Part shown: in pieces, positions 57,263 through 64,000 of the stretch
Layout: the number at the start of each line of letters is the position of its first letter
Numbering within the stretch: the first letter of the stretch is position 1
Source: Candidatus Accumulibacter aalborgensis
Lineage (GTDB): Bacteria > Pseudomonadota > Gammaproteobacteria > Burkholderiales > Rhodocyclaceae
Assembly: GCF_900089955.1 (NCBI RefSeq)
Contig: NZ_FLQX01000125.1
Location: 1 to 64,000, forward strand
Length of the DNA: 64,000 bases
Reading direction: 5' to 3'
Notes under the pieces: model-generated
What the model saw: only the letters and a program-made list of their open reading frames with translations
Databases searched by the model: none
What the model was told of the DNA's origin: nothing
Made by a program: the position numbers and the translations under genes

Positions 57263-58009
57263 CTACCGATCGTGACCGGCCTCGGCGACCTTGAGCGTCA
57301 ACATCTGATACATCCCGCCAAAGAAGCGCTGCTTGGCGACGGTGACGAAACTGCCGTCCTTCGGCAACCAGGCTACGACCTCCTCACTGAACAAGTCGTG
57401 GGCAAAGGGCTCCAGGCGGTCAAGCACCGGCTTCCAGAAATAGCGCAAGGGGTTGAAGCGGCTAGGCGGGGCGTAGTCGACGATGGTCAGTGTGCCACCG
57501 GGGCGGACCACCCGCAGCGCCTCGGCGAGCGTTCTTTCGCGTACCGCCAGCGGCTGCTCGTGGAGCAGGAAGAACAACAATGCCCGGTCAAAGCTCGCGT
57601 CGGCAAAAGTCAGCGCCGCCGAATCCATGCAGTGCAGCTTGATCGGCACACCTGCAGGCAGCTTGCTGGCCAGATTCTCGAGTTGGATCGGCAGAATATC
57701 GACGATCTCCAGCGAGTCTTCGGGCGTCACGCAGTCGGCCAGCCGCGGCGTCAGGTCGCCATAGGCACAGGCGATCTGCAGCGTGCGGCCCGGCAGGCGA
57801 TGGCCGTAACCATGGAGAACCGCATTGCACAAGCGCTTGTAGTTGCCCCAGAGAATCAGGTTCACCAACCATTGGCGCTCGAAGACATGCACCGCGCGTG
57901 GATGGACGTAGGCCCACCAGTAGTGGGCCTGCAGGTATTGCGGCACCGCCGGGAGGCTTTCCTTGACAGCCACGCACGTGGCGACGGGTCGATCGTAGCG
58001 AGTTTTCAT
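57263..58009 (-). CDS. rquA: rhodoquinone biosynthesis methyltransferase-like protein RquA
   Basis: 248 residues from the ATG at 58009. A class I methyltransferase fold with LQIACAYGDLTPRLAD (motif I variant), LEIVDILPIQLENL and VRPGGTLTIVDYAPP. The N-terminal part YWWAYVHPRAVHVFERQWL and NLILWGNYKRL is distinctive of RquA, which converts ubiquinone to rhodoquinone. Rhodoquinone is the low-potential quinone used with fumarate reductase, and the gene lies 103 bases upstream of frdA. The variant motif I, as in RquA, differs from ordinary methyltransferases. Identification by recall of the family, not by search. Confidence 0.82.
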   Translation of the reverse strand: MKTRYDRPVATCVAVKESLPAVPQYLQAHYWWAYVHPRAVHVFERQWLVNLILWGNYKRLCNAVLHGYGHRLPGRTLQIACAYGDLTPRLADCVTPEDSLEIVDILPIQLENLASKLPAGVPIKLHCMDSAALTFADASFDRALLFFLLHEQPLAVRERTLAEALRVVRPGGTLTIVDYAPPSRFNPLRYFWKPVLDRLEPFAHDLFSEEVVAWLPKDGSFVTVAKQRFFGGMYQMLTLKVAEAGHDR

Positions 58010-58196
58010 AGACAGAAAGTTAAGGGTTGCGGTCGGCAAAATGCCGTTTGGTGTCAGAAAGCCTGACCGAAGTTTCCCGCTCCGAGGTCGCACTTGCCCG
58101 AGAATGGCCGTCTTCGTGCTCTGCTCATTCGCTCGCACGTCTCTTGCTTTTTCGGAAAATGGGCAGCCCGACGCCGACAGGCCGTACCCTACCCGA

Positions 58197-58985
58197 TCAA
58201 TCAGCCAAACGCAACTCGGGCAGCACGGCCATGGCGTTCGCCGAGGTTGCACTGACCAGGGCACTGCTGTCTATGCCACGCAACTCGGCGACCAGCTCGG
58301 CGATCCGCGGCAACTCGAAAGGCGTGTTCCGGTGGCCCGCTAACCAGGCTGGCGGCATGTCCGGCGCGTCGGTTTCGAGAACGATGGCCTCAAGGGGCAG
58401 CGAGGCGGCCAGCCGGCGAATACGCGTCGAGCCGGAAAATGTGGCTGCACCGCCGAAACCGAGCTTGAAACCGAGCTTGATGAACTCTTCGGCCTGCTCG
58501 CGACTGCCATTGAAGGCGTGCGCGATGCCGCCCCTGACCCTGATCCGGCGCAGGTTCTGGAGCACCTGTTCGATCGAGCGGCGAACATGCAAGAGCACCG
58601 GAAGATCGGCGTCGCGAGCGATCTTAAGTTGTTCAACGAAAAAATACGCCTGCCGGTCGACGTCGGCACCGGCAACAAAGAAGTCGAGACCGATCTCGCC
58701 CACGGCAACCGGCGAGTCCGGTCCGCCGGAAGCCCGTGCCAGCCAGCCGCGCAAGGTGGCGAGATCGTCGTCGCCAGCGTGCTCGACGTAAAGCGGATGG
58801 ATGCCATAAGCCGGCGCACAGCCAGCGTACCGTGAGCAACAATCGCGCACCTCGGCAAAGCTCGCCGCGTCGACGGCCGGGACGACAATTGCCGACACGC
58901 CTGCCGCGCGTGCTGCTGCCACCACCTCGTCCCGATCAGCGGCAAACTCGCCGGCCGCAAGGTGGCAATGGGTGTCGATCAGCAC
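58197..58985 (-). CDS. tatD: TatD family metal-dependent hydrolase (DNase)
   Basis: 262 residues. The TIM-barrel metal ligands are all present: DTHCHL, AVGEIGLDFF, LPVLLHVRRS, GIAHAFNGS and LETDAPDMPP. TatD enzymes are 3'-5' exonucleases on damaged DNA or RNA. It follows an enoyl-CoA hydratase with a 9-base gap, so it is probably part of the same transcript. Confidence 0.9.
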   Translation of the reverse strand: MLIDTHCHLAAGEFAADRDEVVAAARAAGVSAIVVPAVDAASFAEVRDCCSRYAGCAPAYGIHPLYVEHAGDDDLATLRGWLARASGGPDSPVAVGEIGLDFFVAGADVDRQAYFFVEQLKIARDADLPVLLHVRRSIEQVLQNLRRIRVRGGIAHAFNGSREQAEEFIKLGFKLGFGGAATFSGSTRIRRLAASLPLEAIVLETDAPDMPPAWLAGHRNTPFELPRIAELVAELRGIDSSALVSATSANAMAVLPELRLAD

Positions 58986-58994
58986 GGTGACTAC

Positions 58995-59801
58995 TCAACC
59001 CCGGTCGCCGTCATGGTCGTAGTCCGGTCGGCGGCGCTCAAAGAAAGCGGCCAGCCCCTCGCTGAAGTCGCGATGCGCACCACAGGCGGCAAAGGCACGC
59101 TGCTCGGCCTGCAACTGGGTCTCGAGCGAACTGCCCAGCGACTGGTTGAGCAAAGCCTTGGTGCGTGCCAGCGCGGCGGCCGCCCCCCCGGCGAGACGCT
59201 CGGCCAGGGCCTGCGTCTCGACCGCCAACTGCGCCAGGGGAACGACGCGATTGACGAGCCCGAGATCGAGCGCACGGGGAGCGGCAAAGCGGTCGCCCAG
59301 AAGGGCGATCTCCATCGCCTGCTTGAGACCGACCTGGCGTGGCAGCGACCAGGTGGCACCACCGTCGGGCGACAGGGCAATATTGCTGTAAGCCAGGGTG
59401 AAGTAGGCATTGTCGGCCGCAACGACGAGATCGGCAGCCATCATCAGCGACATGCCGAAGCCGGCGACAGCACCCTGGACGGCAGCAATCACTGGCTTGT
59501 CCATGCCTTTGAGGGTGAGGATGGTCGCATGCACGGCGCTGATCATTTCCTCGAAGCGCGGCTGGCGCTCCTGCGGCGGCTGGGCCAACTGCTCGCGAAA
59601 CCAGTTCAGATCGCCACCAGCCATGAAATGATCGCCTGCCGCGCGCACGACCAGCACGCGCACCTGGGGATCGAAGGCGACACGGGCGGTCATCTGCCGC
59701 AGGTCGTCGATCATCGCCAGATTGAGCGCGTTGAGCGACTCCGGTCGGTTCAGCGTGAGAGTGGCGATGTGGCCGTTCACTTCGTGGATCACCGTACTCA
59801 T
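58995..59801 (-). CDS. enoyl-CoA hydratase/isomerase (crotonase family)
   Basis: 268 residues starting at 59801 (GACAGGAGACATC). Oxyanion residues in FMAGGDLNWF and AVAGFGMSLM; one catalytic acid position reads SNIALSPDGG, where hydratases have Glu followed by PGAGG, so the usual first Glu is missing and Asp is retained. This suggests an isomerase or other crotonase activity (PaaG-like) rather than a simple hydratase. It differs strongly from the crotonase at 19573-20349. Confidence 0.85.
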   Translation of the reverse strand: MSTVIHEVNGHIATLTLNRPESLNALNLAMIDDLRQMTARVAFDPQVRVLVVRAAGDHFMAGGDLNWFREQLAQPPQERQPRFEEMISAVHATILTLKGMDKPVIAAVQGAVAGFGMSLMMAADLVVAADNAYFTLAYSNIALSPDGGATWSLPRQVGLKQAMEIALLGDRFAAPRALDLGLVNRVVPLAQLAVETQALAERLAGGAAAALARTKALLNQSLGSSLETQLQAEQRAFAACGAHRDFSEGLAAFFERRRPDYDHDGDRG

Positions 59802-59842
59802 GATGTCTCCTGTCGCTATACCGTGAAAGTCGCACCAGCGAC

Positions 59843-61078
59843 TCAAAGGAATCTGAAGTCGGGCTCGGGCAAACGACCGCTGATGATATCGGCCAGGGCG
59901 GCTCCTGAGCCGCAGGCCATGGTCCAGCCGAGCGTGCCGTGGCCGCTGTTGATATACAGGTTGGCAATTGCCGAACGTCCGATGAGCGGCACATTGGACG
60001 GCGTCGCCGGCCGCAGACCGCACCAGAACTGCGCCTCGCCGGTCGGCCGCAGAGCCGGAAAGAGTTCACCGGCCCGCGCCATCAGCGCGCCACAGCGCAC
60101 GGCGTTGATTTCGGTATGGTAGCCATTGAACTCGGCCGTTCCGGCGATTCGCAGGCGTTGCCCGAAACGCGAAAAAACGATCTTGTGACCATCGTCGATG
60201 AGGCTGACCGTCGGTGCCACGCTGTCCGCTCCGAGTGGCACAGTGGCCGAGTAACCCTTGGCAGGGTAGATTGGCAGACGGATGCCAAGAGGGCGCAGCA
60301 GCAAAGGCGTGTAACTACCGAGTGCGGCCACGTAGGCGTCTGCCTGGAGCCTCTCGCCGGCGACCATGGCACCAGTAATCAGGCCACCGGCGAGGGTCAG
60401 CCGGTCGACCGTAACCCCGTAGCGAAAATCGACCCCGCGCGCCGCACAAAGAACCGCGAGCCGCTGCGTGAAGCGATGCGCGTCGCCGGATTCGTCCTCC
60501 GCCGTATAGTCGCCCCCGACCAGCAGCGGTCTGGCCCGTGCCAGCGCCGGCTCGAGCGCGATGCACTCGTCGACGCTGACCGTTCGTCGCTCGCAGCCGA
60601 AGTGACGCATCATTGCCGCCCCCTCGATGGCGGCAGCGAACTCCCTGCGGTCGGTGTAGAGGTGCAGAATGCCGCGTTCGAGATGATCGTAAGCAAGCGA
60701 GGTTTCGGCGCGCAGCGCCTGCAACTGGCTGCGGCTGTACAGGGCCAGCGTGACGATCTGGCGGATGTTGTCACGTGTTCGCCTCGCCGTGCACTCGCGC
60801 AGGAAGCGCAGGCTCCAGTCGAGCAGTGCCGCGTCCCAGCGCAGACGAAACAGCAGTGGCGCGTCCTCCCGCCCCATCCAGGCCAAGGCACGCAACGGCG
60901 CGTGCGGATTTGACCAGGGCTCGGCGTGCGAGACGGAAATCTGACCGCCATTGGCGAAACTGGTTTCCAGCGCGGCGGCTGGCTGGCGATCGAGCACGGT
61001 GACCTGATGTCCGCAGCGGGCCAGATACCAGGCGCTGGTGACGCCTACGACACCGGCCCCGAGCACCACAACCTTCAA
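59843..61078 (-). CDS. dadA: D-amino-acid dehydrogenase small subunit
   Basis: 411 residues. VVVLGAGVVGVTSAWYLARCG is the FAD-binding Rossmann motif; ETSFANGGQISVSHAEPWSNP and PLIGRS...INSGHGTLGWTMACGS are DadA signatures. It oxidises D-alanine and other D-amino acids to keto acids, passing electrons to quinone. Its start overlaps the stop of spoT by 4 bases, an unusual but clear coupling. Confidence 0.92.
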   Translation of the reverse strand: MKVVVLGAGVVGVTSAWYLARCGHQVTVLDRQPAAALETSFANGGQISVSHAEPWSNPHAPLRALAWMGREDAPLLFRLRWDAALLDWSLRFLRECTARRTRDNIRQIVTLALYSRSQLQALRAETSLAYDHLERGILHLYTDRREFAAAIEGAAMMRHFGCERRTVSVDECIALEPALARARPLLVGGDYTAEDESGDAHRFTQRLAVLCAARGVDFRYGVTVDRLTLAGGLITGAMVAGERLQADAYVAALGSYTPLLLRPLGIRLPIYPAKGYSATVPLGADSVAPTVSLIDDGHKIVFSRFGQRLRIAGTAEFNGYHTEINAVRCGALMARAGELFPALRPTGEAQFWCGLRPATPSNVPLIGRSAIANLYINSGHGTLGWTMACGSGAALADIISGRLPEPDFRFL

Positions 61079-63282
61079 GCAGGCAACCCCTGATCCCTGG
61101 AAATACGGGCCACTTCCGGGATACGGCGCAGGCCTCGCATCAGGCGCGCCAGAGATGTGCGACTGGCCACCTGAACCGTAAAATGCAGCGTCGTGTAGAG
61201 TCCGGGATGCTTGTCATCCATATTCACGTGCTCGATGTTCGTTCCGGAATTCGATATTTCGGTCGCGATTCTGCCCAGCACACCCAGTGTATTCTGTACC
61301 ATCAGCCGCAGGCGAACGCTGAACAGCTTGCCGGGTTCGGGCTCCCACTCGACCTCAATCCACTTCGTGGGCTTGGCGCTGCGCGCCTTGCGGATCGCCA
61401 GGCAATCATGGGTATGGATCACCAGACCCTTGCCTTTCCAGATCGAACCGATGATCGGGTCACCGGGAATCGGCTGGCAGCAGGGTGCGAACTGAACGGC
61501 CATGCCTTCGGTGCCGCGGATGACCAGCGAGGCGGGTCGATTGTCCGTCACCACCAGTGGCGCCTCCTCGCGGGCCAGCAGACGGCGAGCAACAACACCG
61601 GCGATGCGAAAACCAAGACCGATGTCGGTGTAGACCTCCTTGATCAGCTTGTTACCCGAGTCACGCAGCACGTTCTTCCAGCTTGACACCGGGACCTCTG
61701 AAGCAACCACACCGAGTGCGCGCAACTCCTGGTCGAGCATCTTTTCGCCAAGCGCTGTCGACTCGTCATGGTGTGCGGTCTTCAGGTAGTGGCGGATCTT
61801 GCTCCGCGCGCGGCCGGTCTTGACCTGAGCGAGCCACGCCGCGTTGGGATGGGCGTCGGCGGCGGTAACGATATCGACCCGATCGCCGTTGGTGAGCTCC
61901 GTCGCCAGCGGCATCAGCGTGAAGTTGATATGCGCCGCGACCGAGTGGTTGCCGATGTCGGTGTGCACCGCGTAGGCCAGGTCGACCGGCGTCGCACCGC
62001 GTGGCAAGGCGATGATCTTGCCTTTCGGCGTGAAGACGTAGATCTCGTGCGGGAAGAGATCCACCTTGACGTGCTCGAAAAACTCGGAAGAATCGCCGGC
62101 CGTACTCTGCAGGTCGAGCAGCGAGTGAAACCACTTGGTCGTTTTCTGCTGCAGTTCGGCACCGACGGCCTCGCTGTCCTTGTACAGCCAGTGCGAAGCA
62201 ATGCCTTCCTGGGCCACATTGTCCATCGCCTCGGTACGAATCTGCAACTCGAAGGGCGTGCCATGCGGGCCGATCAGCGTAGTGTGCAGTGACTGGTAGC
62301 CGTTGGGCTTGGGGATGGCGATGTAGTCCTTGAATTTTCCCGGTACGGGCTTGTACAGCGCGTGCAGCGCACCCAGCGTAAGGTAGGCGGTGGGCACGTC
62401 AGTGACGACGACACGGAAACCGTAGACATCGAGCACCTGCGAGAACGACAGCCGCTTTTCGAGCATCTTGCGGTAGATCGAGTAGAGGCTCTTCTCGCGG
62501 CCGAACACCTGCGCGACGATGTTGGCGTCGCGCAGCTTGCCCTTGATGCCTTCCAGAATTCGTGACAACAACTCGCGCCGGTTGCCACGCGCGGCATTGA
62601 GCGCTCGCGCCAGCACGCGCGCGCGCATCGGATAGATCAGGTGGAAGGAGAGATCCTGCAGCTCCTGGAAAAGCTTGTTCAGACCGAGCCGACTGGCGAT
62701 CGGCGCGTATATCTCCAGCGTCTCGCGGGCAATCCGGCGACGCTTGTCAGCGCGGACTGCAGCCATCGTCTGCAGGTTGTGGTGGCGATCGGCGAGCTTG
62801 ATCAAGACGACGCGCAAGTCGCGAGCCATGGCCATCAACATCTTGCGGAAGTTCTCCGCCTGCGCTTCCTCGTGCGACTGAAACTCGATCTTGTCGAGCT
62901 TCGAGAGTCCATCGACCAGGTCAGCGACCGGTTTGCCGAAGCGCTCGGCAATCTCGTTCTTGCCGACCACCGTATCTTCCATCACGTCGTGCAGCAACGC
63001 GGCGACCACCCCCTCGACGTCCATCTGCCACTCGGCGATGGCCCCGGCGACCGCCAGGGGATGGGTGATATAGGCCTCTCCCGACAAGCGCCGCTGCCCG
63101 CGATGCGCGTACTCGCTGAACAAGTAGGCTTCCCGAACGACCTCGATCTCTTCCGGTGGCAGATAGCTCAGGCTGTCGATGAAGACCCGGTAAGCCGGAT
63201 CGTCTTCTGGATGGGGAAAGTCAGCGCTATGATCCACCAGCGGCAACTCAGCCGTCGTACTTGTTGCGGCAACCGTATTCAC
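61075..63282 (-). CDS. spoT: bifunctional (p)ppGpp synthetase/hydrolase
   Basis: 735 residues. N-terminal HD hydrolase domain (HRGQRRLSGEAYITHP, LLHDVMEDT, ADRHHNLQT), a synthetase domain (YSIYRKMLEK, DVYGFRVVV, NGYQSLHTTLIGPHG, FELQIRTEAMD), a TGS domain (VFTPKGKIIALPRGATPVDLAY) and a C-terminal ACT domain. Both active sites look intact, as in betaproteobacterial SpoT/Rel. Part of gmk-rpoZ-spoT, an order conserved from E. coli onward. Confidence 0.95.
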   Translation of the reverse strand: MNTVAATSTTAELPLVDHSADFPHPEDDPAYRVFIDSLSYLPPEEIEVVREAYLFSEYAHRGQRRLSGEAYITHPLAVAGAIAEWQMDVEGVVAALLHDVMEDTVVGKNEIAERFGKPVADLVDGLSKLDKIEFQSHEEAQAENFRKMLMAMARDLRVVLIKLADRHHNLQTMAAVRADKRRRIARETLEIYAPIASRLGLNKLFQELQDLSFHLIYPMRARVLARALNAARGNRRELLSRILEGIKGKLRDANIVAQVFGREKSLYSIYRKMLEKRLSFSQVLDVYGFRVVVTDVPTAYLTLGALHALYKPVPGKFKDYIAIPKPNGYQSLHTTLIGPHGTPFELQIRTEAMDNVAQEGIASHWLYKDSEAVGAELQQKTTKWFHSLLDLQSTAGDSSEFFEHVKVDLFPHEIYVFTPKGKIIALPRGATPVDLAYAVHTDIGNHSVAAHINFTLMPLATELTNGDRVDIVTAADAHPNAAWLAQVKTGRARSKIRHYLKTAHHDESTALGEKMLDQELRALGVVASEVPVSSWKNVLRDSGNKLIKEVYTDIGLGFRIAGVVARRLLAREEAPLVVTDNRPASLVIRGTEGMAVQFAPCCQPIPGDPIIGSIWKGKGLVIHTHDCLAIRKARSAKPTKWIEVEWEPEPGKLFSVRLRLMVQNTLGVLGRIATEISNSGTNIEHVNMDDKHPGLYTTLHFTVQVASRTSLARLMRGLRRIPEVARISRDQGLPA

Positions 63283-63309
63283 GATGACGCGCCTTGGGCC
63301 GGAACGACG

Positions 63310-63516
63310 TCAGGCTTGACCGCGGTTGAGGACTTCCAGACCGACCAAGCCAGATCCGATTTCGCGCAGCGCAATGACCGTCGGCTTGTCACGGCCCGGA
63401 TCGATCAGCGGCGTCGCGCCGGAGGTGATTTGACGCGCGCGATAGGTCGCCGCCAGGGTCATCTGAAAACGGTTCGGAATACGGTGCAGACAGTCGTCTA
63501 CGGTCACTCTTGCCAT
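63310..63516 (-). CDS. rpoZ: RNA polymerase omega subunit
   Basis: 68 residues. [27 protein letters not shown] is the conserved omega N-terminus; [20 protein letters not shown] follows. Omega helps assemble RNA polymerase and contributes to the ppGpp site, fitting its place before spoT. Confidence 0.95.
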   Translation of the reverse strand: MARVTVDDCLHRIPNRFQMTLAATYRARQITSGATPLIDPGRDKPTVIALREIGSGLVGLEVLNRGQA

Positions 63517-63534
63517 GCGAATCTCCCGGAAGAA

Positions 63535-64000
63535 TCAGAGCAGTGCTGAGAACAGGATGGAATGACGCTGACGCTGGTCCGCATAGCAGAGCCGCGCAGC
63601 GACCACCACAGCCAATAGGTCTTGCAGCGCACGCTGCAGGTCGTCGTTGATGATAACATAGTCGAATTCGCCCACATGTCGCATCTCTTCCCTAGCCGCC
63701 GCCACGCGGCGAGCAATCGTCCCGGCAGTGTCGGTAGCTCGCGCGCAAAGACGGCGTTCAAGTTCGTCAACAGACGGCGGCAGGATGAAGACACCAATCG
63801 CCGCGGGAAACAATCGACGCACCTGTTGCGCACCCTGCCAGTCGATCTCGAGGATGACGTCCTGGCCGGCATGCAAGGCCGTTTCAATCCCGCTTCTCGA
63901 TGTGCCATAGTAGTTGCCATGCACCTCTGCCCACTCGATAAACGCACCGTCGCGCACCTTGTCGAGAAACTCTGGCACGCCGACGAAATGGTACTCGATC
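63535..64000 (-). CDS. gmk: guanylate kinase, C-terminal part (cut by window edge)
   Basis: The last 155 residues or so are visible. FIEWAEVHGNYYGTSR, ILEIDWQGAQQVRRLFP and IFILPPSVDELERRL are diagnostic of GMP kinase, which makes GDP from GMP. The P-loop lies beyond base 64000. Upstream of rpoZ-spoT by 18 bases. Confidence 0.95.
   Translation of the reverse strand, partial: IEYHFVGVPEFLDKVRDGAFIEWAEVHGNYYGTSRSGIETALHAGQDVILEIDWQGAQQVRRLFPAAIGVFILPPSVDELERRLCARATDTAGTIARRVAAAREEMRHVGEFDYVIINDDLQRALQDLLAVVVAARLCYADQRQRHSILFSALL

Overview
The window is a high-GC bacterial chromosome segment, most likely from a betaproteobacterium of the Rhodocyclales and possibly a Candidatus Accumulibacter-type polyphosphate accumulator. 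That assignment is inferred from gene content: polyhydroxyalkanoate (PHA) metabolism, an E. coli-type fumarate reductase beside a rhodoquinone methyltransferase, and the gmk-rpoZ-spoT order. There was no database search. I saw no rRNA, tRNA, CRISPR array or replication origin.

Layout. 1-15 kb: a possible partial group II intron, then one 4715-residue secreted RHS/YD-repeat protein built from nested Ig, PASTA, Kelch, LamG and beta-propeller modules. 15-24 kb: a vapBC pair, a PHA/fatty-acid block (acyl-CoA ligase, PhaC-like synthase, enoyl-CoA hydratase, PHB depolymerase) and a Phd-VapC pair. 24-27 kb: a YgiQ-type radical SAM protein and a ParDE-type pair. 27-29 kb: two secreted formylglycine-generating-enzyme-fold (FGE-fold) proteins, one broken by a nonsense codon. 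29.5-39 kb: a Ser/Thr kinase, Hsp70-like ATPase and dynamin-like membrane protein, divergent from two very Ala/Gln-rich helical proteins. 39-41.5 kb: two toxin-antitoxin modules (one toxin internally deleted) and a metallophosphatase. 41.7-44.5 kb: the core of a diversity-generating retroelement (DGR). 44.7-50 kb: a broken VapC with its VapB, a branched-chain amino-acid binding protein and PutA. 50-54 kb: a c-di-GMP-I riboswitch, a subtilase autotransporter, an FlhB2-like protein and a YcgR/PilZ protein. 54-64 kb: gmk, rpoZ, spoT, dadA, an enoyl-CoA hydratase, tatD, rquA and frdABCD, all on the minus strand.

The most notable system is the DGR. A template repeat (TR, 44342-44462) lies inside the 3' end of the reverse transcriptase ORF. 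Three variable repeats (VRs) match it: one local (42648-42768) and two remote, 14-17 kb away on the opposite strand (28225-28339 and 27265-27385). In a 72-nt core, hand alignment gives 18, 19 and 21 mismatches, all at template adenines, and none at the 40 non-adenine positions. This is the signature of adenine-specific mutagenic retrohoming into three related secreted FGE-fold proteins. Next to the remote targets lies a short chimera of avd-like and kinase-tail-like sequence, so the DGR and the kinase/Hsp70/dynamin cluster have shared rearrangements. A functional link between them is a hypothesis.

Other themes: fumarate reductase plus RquA points to rhodoquinone-dependent fumarate respiration. 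Six toxin-antitoxin modules are present, two with internally deleted toxins. c-di-GMP control is suggested by a riboswitch and a PilZ effector within 4 kb.
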